Shown: positions 10,158-20,739 of the stretch, piece after piece
How the letters are laid out: the number at the start of each line of letters is the position of its first letter
Numbering within the stretch: position 1 is the stretch's first letter
DNA from: Bradyrhizobium guangdongense
GTDB lineage: Bacteria; Pseudomonadota; Alphaproteobacteria; Rhizobiales; Xanthobacteraceae
Reading direction: 5' to 3'
Length of the DNA stretch: 53,053 nucleotides
Assembly (NCBI RefSeq): GCF_006483445.1
Contig: NZ_PPPT01000168.1
Coordinates: 1-53,053 of the forward strand
Notes under the pieces: model-generated
Database searches by the model: none
What the model was told of the DNA's origin: nothing
What the model saw: only the letters and a program-made list of their open reading frames with translations
Translations under genes and position numbers: made by a program

Positions 10158-11582
10158 CTAGTCCTTGGACTGATCTCCGAGCCGCCCCAGGCTTTCCGCC
10201 CGTCCCAGGACGTCCAAAACCTCGAAAATGCCGGGTGACGTGCTCCGTCCAGTCAGCGCCGCCCGCAGGGGCTGCGCGACTGCGCCGAGCTTGAGACTAT
10301 TTTCTTCGGCATAGGCGCGCAGCGCCGCCTCCGTGGTGGCGGCGCTCCAGGTCTCGACATTCTCCAGCGCGGAATGCAGCCGTCCGATCAGCCTGCGGTT
10401 GTCGTCCGTCAGCAGCGCAGCCGCCTTGGGATCGAGCTCCAGTGGGCGGTCGGCAAAGATGAAATAGGCGCCGTCGATCAGCTCGATCAGCGTCTTGGCG
10501 CGCTCCTTCAGGCTCGGCATCGCCTTGAGCAGTTGCGCGCGCGTGGTGTCGTTGAGTTTTGCCTTGAGTTCGGCCTTGCCGGGGACATGATCCAGCACGC
10601 CCTCGAACAGCTTCACCAGCGAGGCGTTGTCAGCGTTGCGGATGTAGTGGCCGTTGAGGCTCTCGAGCTTGGCGAAATCGAAACGCGCGGCCGCACGGCC
10701 GATGCCGGAGAGGTCGAAGGCTGCGATCATCTCCTCGGTCGAAAAGATCTCCTGGTCGCCATGGCTCCAGCCGAGCCGGACCAGATAGTTGCGGAGTGCC
10801 GCGGGCAAATAACCCAAGGTGCGGTAGGCATCGACGCCGAGCGCGCCATGGCGCTTGGACAGTTTTGAGCCATCCGGGCCGTGGATCAGCGGGATGTGCG
10901 ACATGCTCGGCAGCGCCCAGCCCATCGCATCGTAGATCTGCTTCTGCCGCGCGGCGTTGATGAGATGATCGTCGCCGCGGATGACGTGGGTGACGGCCAT
11001 GTCGTGGTCGTCGACGACGACCGCGAGCATGTAGGTCGGCGTGCCGTCGCCGCGCAAAAGGACGAGGTCGTCGAGGTTCTCGTTCTGCCAGACCACGCGG
11101 CCCTGCACCTGGTCCTCGATCACGGTCTCGCCCGTCTGCGGTGCGCGCAGCCGGATGGTCGGCTTCATGCCGGCAGGTGCGGTTGCGGGATCGCGGTCGC
11201 GCCACATGCCGTCATAGAGCCGGGTGCGCCCCTCCGCGCGCGCCTTCTCGCGCATCGCGGTGAGCTCCTCCGGGGTCGCGTAGCAGCGGTACGCCTTGCC
11301 GTCGGCCAGGAGCTGCTCGGCGACCTCGCGGTGGCGGGCGGCACGGCTGAACTGGTAGATCACGTCGCCGTCCCAATCGAGCTCCAGCCACTTCAACCCG
11401 TCGAGGATGGCCGCGATCGCAGCTTCCGTGGAACGCTCGCGGTCGGTGTCCTCGATCCGGAGCAGCATCTTGCCGCCGAGCTTCTTCGCATAGAGCCAGT
11501 TGAACAGCGCCGTGCGGGCGCCCCCGATATGGAGGAAGCCGGTCGGCGAGGGGGCAAAGCGCGTGACGACGGAATCGGTCAT
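10158..11582 (-). CDS. gltX: Glutamate--tRNA ligase
   Basis: A 474-residue class I aminoacyl-tRNA synthetase charging tRNA-Glu. The class signatures are present: PSPTGFLHIGG at residues 11-21 (HIGH type) and KLSKR at 240-244 (KMSKS type), with ARTALFNWLYAKK after the first. A C-terminal anticodon-binding helical domain follows. The gene is divergent from glnS, with 153 bases between the two starts for both promoters. Confidence 0.96.
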   Translation of the reverse strand: MTDSVVTRFAPSPTGFLHIGGARTALFNWLYAKKLGGKMLLRIEDTDRERSTEAAIAAILDGLKWLELDWDGDVIYQFSRAARHREVAEQLLADGKAYRCYATPEELTAMREKARAEGRTRLYDGMWRDRDPATAPAGMKPTIRLRAPQTGETVIEDQVQGRVVWQNENLDDLVLLRGDGTPTYMLAVVVDDHDMAVTHVIRGDDHLINAARQKQIYDAMGWALPSMSHIPLIHGPDGSKLSKRHGALGVDAYRTLGYLPAALRNYLVRLGWSHGDQEIFSTEEMIAAFDLSGIGRAAARFDFAKLESLNGHYIRNADNASLVKLFEGVLDHVPGKAELKAKLNDTTRAQLLKAMPSLKERAKTLIELIDGAYFIFADRPLELDPKAAALLTDDNRRLIGRLHSALENVETWSAATTEAALRAYAEENSLKLGAVAQPLRAALTGRSTSPGIFEVLDVLGRAESLGRLGDQSKD

Positions 11583-11735
11583 TCTGGGTTAAGGCCTATG
11601 CTGCGGGAAGCGGTGGTGTATAGCAGGACGGAGCATAACTAAAGCCCGGCAGCGGTCGGCTTAAGGCCTTGGCTCGGCCTGCCGAATTTGGCAGAAGGAC
11701 CGCTGCTTTCTACAGGATTTTCGCAGGATTCTTGA

Positions 11736-13415
<1,680 letters not shown>

Positions 13416-13418
13416 GGG

Positions 13419-13805
13419 ATGGCTGAGCAGGCCGACGCGATCGTTTCCGCCATCATCGCGAAATGGACGGCAGGTTTCGCAAAGCTCGACGCGGCGGCGC
13501 TGTCCTCACTCTATTCGAAGAACGCCTTCTTCTTCGGCTCCAACCCGGCGCTCTATCGCGGCCGCGACGGCGTTGCGGCTTATTTCAGCGGACTGCCGCG
13601 CTGGCGTGCGCCGAATGCGGTGTTTTCCGAGGTGAGGGCGGCGCAGGCCGGCCCTGATCTCATCAACATGGCTGCGACAATCTCATTCGATCTCGCCGGC
13701 GAACGAGAGCCGCTCGAGGTCAAGATGAGCTGGGTCATCATCCCCGAAGACGGCGACTGGAAGATCGTCAATCACCACGCCTCGTCGAAGGCGCCGCTGA
13801 TCTAG
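13419..13805 (+). CDS. NTF2-like (SgcJ/EcaC or DUF4440-type) protein
   Basis: A 128-residue protein with the alpha-beta cone layout of NTF2/SnoaL-like proteins. The N-terminal helix (ADAIVSAIIAKWTAGFAKLD) is followed by the conserved LSSLYSKNAFFFGS, a central GRDGVAAYFSGL, and beta strands ending in EDGDWKIVNHHAS, which is typical of the SgcJ/EcaC group. Such proteins can be small hydrolases, isomerases or binding scaffolds; the role cannot be told. Its 3-base spacing implies co-translation with glnS. Confidence 0.8.
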   Translation: MAEQADAIVSAIIAKWTAGFAKLDAAALSSLYSKNAFFFGSNPALYRGRDGVAAYFSGLPRWRAPNAVFSEVRAAQAGPDLINMAATISFDLAGEREPLEVKMSWVIIPEDGDWKIVNHHASSKAPLI

Positions 13806-13949
13806 CGAATTGACGGCGCTGGTCGCAGGCATCCTCAGATAGTGATCCCTTTCACTTGCACCCGGGTCGGCCGGCGGCATGATGGCGATCGGTCGGCTCC
13901 GCGAGCCGGACGGTTCGCGCTTGCCATCCGCCAGCGAAGGAGGTCACGC

Positions 13950-14237
13950 ATGTCCAGGACAATGCCCGGCCGCGCCATCGCGCTGCTGATTGCCTGCTCG
14001 GTTCTCGCGATGGCGGGAGCGGCGCACGCCGCCACTGCGGCTCATTCGGCAATCTCCTGCACGGTGCAGGAATGCAAGCTGGGATGTTCCAACCGTGACA
14101 GCAACGCATGTGAAGTCCGCTGCCCGCAGATAGCGTGCGAATTTGGCGGCGGCGGGACCTGCCCACGTCGGGATGCCGCGATCGCCCGCTGTGCCAAGCA
14201 GTGCGAGATCCGCGCGTTCTGTCGTCCCCAGCGATAA
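13950..14237 (+). CDS. Small cysteine-rich secreted protein
   Basis: A 95-residue protein starting at ATG 13950, chosen because GAAGGAGG lies 7 bases upstream; the frame stays open further 5'. A signal peptide (GRAIALLIACSVLAMAGAAHA) is followed by a mature part with ten cysteines, including CTVQECKLGC and CAKQCEIRAFC, so several disulphides in the periplasm or outside are likely. I do not recognise a family. It lies alone between the NTF2-like gene and comEC. Confidence 0.65.
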   Translation: MSRTMPGRAIALLIACSVLAMAGAAHAATAAHSAISCTVQECKLGCSNRDSNACEVRCPQIACEFGGGGTCPRRDAAIARCAKQCEIRAFCRPQR

Positions 14238-14333
14238 CGCGTACGCCCCATTCCCGATCTGTTCCGCTAGGCGGCGGCTGGCAGCTTCCGGTAGCCTCAG
14301 GGCGCGTCAGCGTATCCTGGGGTGTATCTCGAC

Positions 14334-15569
14334 ATGGCGGAGCCGACCCGGCCAGACCGCGCGCGGCAGGGTATCGCAAGCACTTGGCCTCCGGGCCGGG
14401 CGCAGGCGGGCGGATACGCGCCGGTTGGTTCGGGCGCTTGGTCCTTGCTGGTCGAAACGCTCCGCGCATGGGCGAAGGCCGAAGCAGGCGCCGGGCGGCT
14501 GCTGCCGTGGGTGCCCGTCGCGTTCGGTGGCGGCATTGCACTCTACTTTGCGGCCGACCATGAGCCGGTGTTGTGGGTCACAGCCGTCACCGCGATCGCA
14601 CTTGCGGTCGCTGCGGGGCTGCTGCGCCGGCACAGGCTGTTCGCCCCGGTCGTGATGATCGCCGCAGTCGCCGCTGGCTTCGCCATCGCGACCTGGAAGA
14701 CCGCGCGGATTGCACATGTCGTGTTGGCAAAGCCACTCTATTCCGTGTCGCTGACGGGCTTCGTCGAGACCCGCGACATCCGCGAGCGCACCGATCGCTT
14801 CGTGCTGCGGGTCGCCACGATGGATGCTGCGCGCAGCGATGTCAGGCTCGAACGCGTGCGGTTGTCGGTGCGCAAGGGCACCGCGCCCGAGGTCGGCAGT
14901 TTTGTGCAGCTGAAGGCGCGGCTGATGCCGCCGCCGACGCCGTCGCGTCCGGGCAGCTATGATTTCAGCCGCGACATGTTTTTCCAAGGGATCGGCGCCT
15001 CCGGCTTCGTGATGGGCACGATCGCGACGGCGGCACCGCCGGATGCCGGCGGCCTCAGGCTGCGCTATGCCGCGCTCATGCAGGGCCTGCGCGACACCAT
15101 CGATGCGCGGATCCGCAACGTGCTCGAAGGCGACAACCGTGCGATTGCCACCGCGCTGCTGACCGGGCGGCGCGATGCGATCTCGACGCCCGTCAACGAC
15201 GCGATGTTCATCTCCGGCCTCGGCCACGTGCTGTCGATATCAGGCTATCACATGGCCGTTGTCGCCGGTGTCGTGTTCTTCGCCGTGCGGGCGCTGCTGG
15301 CGCTGATCCCGGGATTTGCGGTGAGGCATCCGATCAAAAAGTGGTCGGCGGCGGCAGCGCTCGTTGCGGCCGCCTTCTATCTGCTGTTGTCGGGTGCGGA
15401 GGTCGCGACCCAACGCTCGTTCTTCATGACCGCGGTGGTGCTGATCGCCGTCATGGTCGACCGCCGCGCCATCACCTTCCGCACGCTGGCGGTCGCCGCA
15501 CTGATCGTGCTGGCGATCGCGCCGGAAGCGCTGGTGCATCCGAGTTTCCAGATGTCCGCGTCACGTTGA
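14334..15569 (+). pseudogene. comEC: ComEC/Rec2 DNA-uptake channel gene, truncated by insertion
   Basis: About 411 codons of a ComEC-type membrane protein that normally exceeds 700 residues. Present are N-terminal membrane helices, the OB-like DUF4131 region (SLTGFVETRDIRERTDRFVLRV) and the start of the competence domain with HVLSISGYHMAVVAGVVFF and the polytopic stretch to VHPSFQMS. Intact relatives continue as FAATLALVAL; here the frame reads ASR and stops at 15569. The remaining channel helices and the metallo-hydrolase domain are absent from the window. GTG 14322 is an alternative start. DNA uptake through this channel should be lost. Confidence 0.88.
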
Positions 15570-15580
15570 GATTGAACCCT
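15557..15580. other. Left junction of the genomic island inside comEC
   Basis: Homology to ComEC ends after the codons for FQMS at about 15557. From there base composition drops and no part of the following sequence continues the protein in any frame. This marks the left insertion boundary to within a few bases. The right junction is not in the window. Confidence 0.75.
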
Positions 15581-15988
15581 GTAAATGTCACCTAGTGCCA
15601 TTGAAATTGTTGGTAGTTTTCGAGTTTGCCTTTATCGTACAGTTGGCACGTATATCGAACAAAAACAGGTAAATTTCGTCCCTTAACGTCCAAAAGTCCC
15701 AGACTGTGTCCCAGACTCGGAAGGCGGGTTCACAACATGTTCCTAGCGAAGGATGTTGCCTACCCTGACTGAAGCTCGGTTCGGCCAGCGCATGAAACAG
15801 CGTGCGACGAAAACACCTCGCGCAAACGGACGCGGCACCAACCGGACGGGCAGTTCGAATGGCCTGACCAGGAATCCCTGGCTAACCGTTGAACTAACGA
15901 GCAAAAACAATTTGAATTCGGGAGCTTGCCTTGCCGGGGACGGCTCGGCGAACATGATGCCATATCGAGATCAACTCTGAGCGCGAAA
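15570..15988. other. Non-coding left end of the island
   Basis: I see no convincing gene here. A 10-base direct repeat, GTCCCAGACT, occurs at 15696-15705 and 15708-15717, a 12-base period. Short open frames are present on both strands but have no recognisable composition. The stretch may hold recombinase arm sites. Confidence 0.4.
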
Positions 15989-17029
15989 ATGCCGGTCTTT
16001 GTCGCCCTGAGTGGGGTCTCTTCTAACAAGCAAGGAGAGGCGGGTAAAAAAGGAGAGGTAAAGGAAAAGAAGATAGGGAAAGTACCCTATAATGACATCA
16101 GCTACATACCTATTCAGGGACAGGCAGCAATCCTAAAACCCGTGATCGACAAGGTCGCAATTACCTATGTGGGTAGTCCAGACCTTGGACCAGTTCTCGT
16201 CCAAAACCTGTTGCAAGAAATCGAGGCCGGAGGGCATTGGAAAGCGCAGCCCTGGGTGAATGGCAGCGTACCCTACAAAGCCTCTGCGCAACTTGCGATC
16301 CCTCTTAGTGGCCAGACAGCGCTAATACAGGTGGGGCCGACGAAGAAAGGGATAGCTCACACCCTGCGCCTGGAATTCAATCCCACGGGGCTAGGAAAGT
16401 CGGGAATCGCGTTCCTAAAAGGGCAACTCGAGGCACTAGTTCTCAACGGCCTTAGTTTCACTGAGGTCATCGGGAACGGTAAAGTCTCCAGGCTCGATGT
16501 TGCGGTGGACATCGTGGGCGTGAATTTGGCTGACCTCTTAGTCACTGTATCAACTGGTGGAAAGCAGCACTGGTATATTTCGGAGGGTGGTAAGCCAGAA
16601 ACCGGATACTTCGGCATTAAATCTGGTGACAAGAACGCCAAGTGGAAGGCCTATAACAAGAGGCAACAGGTCAAGGATACCTCTGTAGCGCCTGTTCAAC
16701 CGGCATACGGCGGCCTGTCGCATACTCGTATCGAATATGGCTACGCGCCGGGGAAGCCTCTATCAAAATTGCTAAACCTGACCAATCGTTTTGCAGACAT
16801 TTCAGTTGCCTATCCGCAACGGCCGAAGGGCGTGAAGCCATATGCTTGGACGTTCTTCATCGATAGTTGCTCGGTGCGGGGTGAGACCCAGGCTTTGGCG
16901 ATGCTGCCAGACGATAAAATCCGGAAGAGCTATGAAAATGCTCTTCAGGCATCTCACAAGGCTTTCTGGCGGCCGGAAATGATCTGGAAAAGCTGGCCGA
17001 GGGCATTGTCGGCCTCCGGGCTTCTATAG
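15989..17029 (+). CDS. Putative replication initiation factor-like protein
   Basis: A 346-residue protein starting at ATG 15989; a TTG at 15926 is in frame but lacks support. Two segments recall rolling-circle initiators of the Rep_trans/phage replication initiation factor type: SRLDVAVDI (about 167-175), where the acidic pair would bind metal, and TRIEYGY (246-252). No obvious catalytic tyrosine motif can be assigned, and the N-terminal lysine-rich stretch (GEAGKKGEVKEKKIGK) is low complexity. It could start replication of an excised island, or be a relic of a plasmid or filamentous phage. Base use is clearly poorer in GC than the core genes. Confidence 0.5.
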   Translation: MPVFVALSGVSSNKQGEAGKKGEVKEKKIGKVPYNDISYIPIQGQAAILKPVIDKVAITYVGSPDLGPVLVQNLLQEIEAGGHWKAQPWVNGSVPYKASAQLAIPLSGQTALIQVGPTKKGIAHTLRLEFNPTGLGKSGIAFLKGQLEALVLNGLSFTEVIGNGKVSRLDVAVDIVGVNLADLLVTVSTGGKQHWYISEGGKPETGYFGIKSGDKNAKWKAYNKRQQVKDTSVAPVQPAYGGLSHTRIEYGYAPGKPLSKLLNLTNRFADISVAYPQRPKGVKPYAWTFFIDSCSVRGETQALAMLPDDKIRKSYENALQASHKAFWRPEMIWKSWPRALSASGLL

Positions 17030-17038
17030 GAGATGCTG

Positions 17039-17056
17039 TTTGCAGTTGACTGCACT
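17039..17056. promoter_or_regulatory. TTTGCAGT-TG-ACTGCAAA dyad, imperfect copy 1
   Basis: Reads TTTGCAGTTGACTGCACT, matching the perfect dyad found at 18148 and 19117 except for the last two bases. It lies 9 bases after the replication-initiator-like gene and about 100 bases before the DUF6471 gene, so it may be an operator for the latter. Confidence 0.5.
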
Positions 17057-17159
17057 CCGATTTGGTTCGGGCTCAAAACGTAACTTTTGCGGTATTTTGG
17101 CGCAAACGCCACAAGAATTTTGAACTGTCGCGCACATCTCCCTAGCAAAGGAGATCACC

Positions 17160-17348
17160 ATGGCGCGACAAAGACCCGACGCATACGTCACCTATGCCGC
17201 GTTTGCGAAGCGGCTCAAGAAGCATGGGCTTAAGGAAACAGAGGCCTCATTCACCAATAAGCTGGCGCGGGGCACATTCCCCGCAACATTCTTCCTTGCG
17301 TGTATTGCGGCGCTGGAGCTGGAGGGCGTGGCACTAGAGGAAATTTAG
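17160..17348 (+). CDS. DUF6471-family small protein
   Basis: A 62-residue protein with the pattern of the DUF6471 domain: TYAAFAKRLKKHGLKETEASFTNKLARGTF followed by the helix AAL-ELEG near the end. This looks like a small helix-turn-helix fold, so DNA binding is likely. An AAGGAG ribosome-binding site sits 8 bases before the ATG. Relatives are common beside mobile-element genes in rhizobia. The 3' end overlaps the convergent membrane-protein gene by 4 bases. It is a candidate to bind the TTTGCAGT dyads, which is inference only. Confidence 0.75.
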   Translation: MARQRPDAYVTYAAFAKRLKKHGLKETEASFTNKLARGTFPATFFLACIAALELEGVALEEI

Positions 17349-18088
17349 TTTTCTTTCTTTTCCCATTCGATCTTTGCTCGGCCATCCGAGTCTAGATCAA
17401 TGCGTAGAACGCGACGTTCAGGCTGGCCAATCTCTGCATTTGCGGAGATTTCCAAAAGATGTTGGCCCGGATAGGTGAGTTGAAGCTGGCCCGAGGTAGT
17501 CTCGACCAAGACAGGGAAACCTGACTGCCCCGGGCGGCTAACTTCCAAGGACGTGAGCGGAATTCTTTTGCGCTCGCCTCCGCTGAGAGAAAATCGGCCT
17601 ATTCGGTTAGGTGTATTGCGAGCCTCAGTTGTGAGAGATACTTGAAGTTCTTGCCGCGGGCCGTTGGGTGGGGTCACTGCCTCGATCTTGATTGAACATT
17701 TTTCAAGTATCGAACTACCGCAGTTTTCTACCGTGAGGAGGCTGTGTTCACCTCCAAACGATCCATCATGCGAGAATTCGGACGTCTCTAGCGTGGCATT
17801 TCCCGTAAACTTGATGCGAGGAGCTGCCTGCTCTGCATAGTCTTGGGCCAGCCTTGACTGAATTAGTTTGTAAAGCAGCCAAACAACAGCAATTGCGCCG
17901 ACAGAAGGGAGCGCCATTTCAGTCATGCGGCCTACGATCTCAGCTTCAGTCACGCCCATGAGCGCACCAAGCTTTTGTAAGATCGCTGCCTTGAGCAAAT
18001 CCTCGTAAATCGAATGCAAAAAGAGCGCCAGAACGATGACGCCGCCCCCAATGAGAAGGGGGTAATTGTCGTCGGGTTTTCTTTGCAT
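17345..18088 (-). CDS. Membrane-anchored protein of unknown function
   Basis: A 247-residue protein with two predicted membrane helices (about 10-26, YPLLIGGGVIVLALFLH, and 61-77, VGAIAVVWLLYKLI) and a C-terminal beta-rich domain of about 150 residues. That domain has an immunoglobulin-like look (FSHDGSFGGEHSLLTVENCG and SGQLQLTYPGQHLLEISANA). I do not recognise a family. A perfect TTTGCAGT dyad lies 60 bases upstream of its start, so it probably shares a regulator with neighbouring genes. Confidence 0.6.
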   Translation of the reverse strand: MQRKPDDNYPLLIGGGVIVLALFLHSIYEDLLKAAILQKLGALMGVTEAEIVGRMTEMALPSVGAIAVVWLLYKLIQSRLAQDYAEQAAPRIKFTGNATLETSEFSHDGSFGGEHSLLTVENCGSSILEKCSIKIEAVTPPNGPRQELQVSLTTEARNTPNRIGRFSLSGGERKRIPLTSLEVSRPGQSGFPVLVETTSGQLQLTYPGQHLLEISANAEIGQPERRVLRIDLDSDGRAKIEWEKKEN

Positions 18089-18147
18089 GAAGCCTGCCCC
18101 CGGAAGAGCTTAGCTTGCCGGTGGCGTTTGTGCCATAATATCGAACT

Positions 18148-18165
18148 TTTGCAGTCAACTGCAAA
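18148..18165. promoter_or_regulatory. TTTGCAGTCAACTGCAAA dyad, perfect copy 2
   Basis: Perfect 8-bp arms with a 2-base centre, 60 bases upstream of the membrane-protein start on the minus strand. This is a good operator candidate. Confidence 0.55.
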
Positions 18166-18499
18166 TCTACTTGTGTACTAGCCAAAGCGCGGCGTTGATG
18201 ACCAGCACCGGCCAGGCGTCAACGGCGGTGAGAAGCCCCACATCAGGCCAGCATCAGCACCATGTCTGGAGTTCTCTGACAATTTTTCTGACATTGGGTA
18301 GCAGGACGGCGGGTTTGACGGCGTGATTGCGAAAATGACGCAAAATCTTAGCTTTAGCTCATCTTCCTGACTAACTCAGAGACGCGGCAGATTGAGATTT
18401 CCGGACATAATGCGCGTCAGCCAGCAACCCGGAAGTTTGGGTGCTTCCGATGCCAGGGGCGAGATCGCAGCCGGTTTCTTGCCCTGAGCCTTGCGAGGC

Positions 18500-19010
18500 G
18501 CGTTCTCAGCCAGACCAGCCGTTACGAGGAACGGCCGTCGGGCACGGACTCAACACGCGGCTCCCAGGATCGGACCTGCGGTGCGCCCCGGGGTCGTAGA
18601 GCTTGCCATAGCCGCTATAGGCGTCGACCTGAAAGATGCTGCTGTGGCCAGCCAGATGCGCCTCGGAAGCTGCCGGTACGATCGCTGAGTAATAAAAGAC
18701 CATCCCCAGCGAGACCTGCCCGCCAAAAGGGGTTTGCCGTCGCGCACATAGACCCAGATGCGGCGGTGTAGGCCTTGCCTTTGGCCGGGACCGGCACTGT
18801 AGTGTCGCCCCCTTGCAAATCGCTCGCCGCCCCAGCACTTGGGCGCATGGGCCTCGAGGCGCCGGAAGAACGGCATCAACGCCACCGTACAACCGCTGAC
18901 CTATAGTCGGCGAGGGGTCGACAGGCTGATCGGCACGCCTTGCTTGGCATTGCGTTCGGCCAGCCGGTTCGGCGGCTGGTAGCGCCCGTCGCCGGAGGGA
19001 GACGCCCTGT
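18500..19010 (-). pseudogene. IS66-family transposase (TnpC) remnant
   Basis: On the minus strand, pieces of an IS66 DDE transposase can be read in shifting frames: YQPPNRLAERNAKQGVPI near 18980, then LMPFFRRLEAHA, then RIWVYVRDGKP (core-domain start) near 18750, and FQVDAYSGYGKLYDPG (the conserved aspartate region) near 18600. Several frameshifts make it inactive. No intact terminal inverted repeats or partner genes (tnpA/tnpB) were found. The 300 bases to its left (18190-18490) hold no recognisable gene. The bounds are approximate. Confidence 0.7.
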
Positions 19011-19059
19011 GGTGGACAAGACCAACAGGTCGTCAACTGCCGGCCGCCCTTAAGACGGA

Positions 19060-19159
19060 TTTGCAATCAACTGCAATCGTCACCTCCGATAACCTTCCAT
19101 TATCGGAGGCTCCGGATTTGCAGTTGACTGCAAAAATCGAATTTGCAGTTGATTGCAAA
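19060..19159. promoter_or_regulatory. Cluster of three TTTGCAGT dyads around a GATAA dyad
   Basis: Copies at 19060-19077 (TTTGCAATCAACTGCAAT), 19117-19134 (perfect TTTGCAGTTGACTGCAAA) and 19142-19159 (one mismatch) flank the GATAA-N7-TTATC site at 19083-19109. A half copy, GTCAACTGC, lies at 19032-19040. The cluster is just upstream of the type IV restriction gene and may be its promoter region, recombinase arm sites, or both. Confidence 0.5.
19083..19109. repeat. dif-like dyad site 1 (GATAA-N7-TTATC)
   Basis: Perfect 10-bp arms, CCTCCGATAA and TTATCGGAGG, around a 7-base centre CCTTCCA. This is the longest intergenic match to the repeated dyad. It lies 96 bases before the ScoMcrA-like gene. 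Confidence 0.7.
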
Positions 19160-19205
19160 AGCCGTGGTCGGGTGGAATCCGGCTTAAATATCTGGGGAGG
19201 GGACT

Positions 19206-20330
19206 TTGGCACTGGCCGATTTGACAAGGGCTGCCGTTCTGGACGCCATTAGTGAGTTCGACCAGTTCGGGCGGGAAGCCTTTCTGACTAAGTACGGCTT
19301 CGGGAAGTCGCGGGGATACTTCCTCCAGCACGACGGCAAACGCTACGACAGCAAGGCCATCGCCGGCGCCGCTCACGGGAAACTTGGCGGAAAGTTTCAG
19401 TCGCTCGCGGCCGCTGACTTCTCAGGTGGCGATAAGACCGTCGCAAAGCGACTACGAGAGCTAGATTTCCGCGTTCTCGAACCCTCCGACGTTCAACCTG
19501 TAGGCATCCCCTTCGAGATTGGGAGCCTGTACCACCGACAACGGGACATCCATCAAGTCTTTGGAGGACAGGAGCGGGGCGGCATAGCTACCCCTAGCGG
19601 ATGTTCCTTCGTCTTCCTCTTTACGGGGGAATCGGGCGAGCAGTTTGGCTATTCGGACGGTTGGCAACCTGACGGTATCTTCGCTTACACCGGCGAGGGC
19701 CAGAGCGGGGATATGGAATTCGTGCGGGGCAACCGAGCCATTCAGGATCATCTCTCCGATGGTCGGGATCTTCTGTTGTTCGAAGCCACCAAGGCCAAGG
19801 GCAGCTACCGTTATATGGGATGCTTCGCATACGCCGGTTGGGAAACGAGAGACGCACCAGATCGGGAAGGTCGGGTGCGGAAAGCAATTGTCTTCGAGCT
19901 AGTTCCGATGGCAGAGGTCGAATCTACGCCGGAAGCAAGCGAAGAAGAGGTGAACCTTAAAGAAAAATCCCTCGCTGAATTGAGAGCTCTCGCCCTAGCT
20001 GCGGCGACCGCGCCTCAGGCTCCTTCGAAGGAGTCTCAACGCACCTACTACGCCCGCAGCATGAAGGTGAAGGCGTATGTGCTCAGGCGGGCCAACGGTG
20101 TCTGCGAAGCCTGTAAAAAGGCCGCACCCTTCCTTAGGAAAGACGGCAGCCCGTACTTGGAGCCACACCACATCAGGCGTGTCGCCGATGGTGGTCCAGA
20201 CCACCCTGCTTCCGTCGGTGCGATTTGCCCCACCTGTCACCGGCATATTCATCACGGTGCGGACGGTGACGGGGTTAATCAGCAGTTGGAAACGTACGTC
20301 GCTGAACTGGAACGCAAATTGCGCTGCTAG
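19206..20330 (+). CDS. ScoMcrA-like type IV (modification-dependent) restriction endonuclease, HNH type
   Basis: A 374-residue protein with three parts. Residues about 3-95 match the ScoMcrA N-terminal head (AISEFDQFGREAFLTKYGFG, YDSKAIAGAAHG). Residues about 100-240 match its SRA-like modified-base reader (GSLYHRQRDIHQVFGGQERG, then TGEGQSGDMEF and FEATKAKGSYRYMGCFAYAG). Residues about 285-355 are an HNH nuclease with C300, C303, H321-H322 and a second CPTCHRHIHH knuckle. It should cut DNA carrying methylated or otherwise modified bases. The sulfur-binding domain of ScoMcrA itself is not evident. The start is TTG 19206, supported by GGGGAGGGG just upstream. It stands alone, with no methylase, as expected for type IV. 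Confidence 0.85.
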   Translation: MALADLTRAAVLDAISEFDQFGREAFLTKYGFGKSRGYFLQHDGKRYDSKAIAGAAHGKLGGKFQSLAAADFSGGDKTVAKRLRELDFRVLEPSDVQPVGIPFEIGSLYHRQRDIHQVFGGQERGGIATPSGCSFVFLFTGESGEQFGYSDGWQPDGIFAYTGEGQSGDMEFVRGNRAIQDHLSDGRDLLLFEATKAKGSYRYMGCFAYAGWETRDAPDREGRVRKAIVFELVPMAEVESTPEASEEEVNLKEKSLAELRALALAAATAPQAPSKESQRTYYARSMKVKAYVLRRANGVCEACKKAAPFLRKDGSPYLEPHHIRRVADGGPDHPASVGAICPTCHRHIHHGADGDGVNQQLETYVAELERKLRC

Positions 20331-20739
20331 GCTCAATCTATGTTGTGGTTGAGACGCACATGGCGTTGTATCAACCATCTCGGGGCCTGCGGCGATGTAA
20401 TGGAACGGGGCTCCTCTAAACCGATTTGGCGTTTGGTTTGAAACTCCCGCACTCTTTTGGTGCCGCCATCAACGTTGTGACTTATCCACTCTATTTGCCT
20501 ACGGCTTTGTGGAGTCGGCGGACCTCCTCCGCCTTTCGCCTCCGCCTTGCCATGTCGCTAGGGCTTTTTATCACACTCTGCTGGAATGTCGATTTTTGAG
20601 CCGAAATTGGCAGCAACGGAGTTTCATCGGCTAGAAATGATCATCTAGCTAAGGTTGTCCTGCGGGGCCTGGCATCGATTGGCGGCGAAATACTCGCGGA
20701 GTGATTTCGGAGTGGGTACAGAGAATGCGCTCAGGACGA
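20331..20739. other. Intergenic region before the autotransporter
   Basis: About 400 bases without a gene I can support. It should hold the autotransporter promoter; no clear hairpin, repeat copy or RNA gene was seen. Confidence 0.4.

Noticed and set aside
14135..14655. Overlapping alternative frames at the comEC start
   Set aside because: Out-of-frame with the Cys-rich protein and comEC, both of which have better support.
15753..15980. Small plus-strand frame at the island's left end
   Set aside because: No family, no convincing composition; a minus-strand frame over the same bases is equally plausible, so neither is called.
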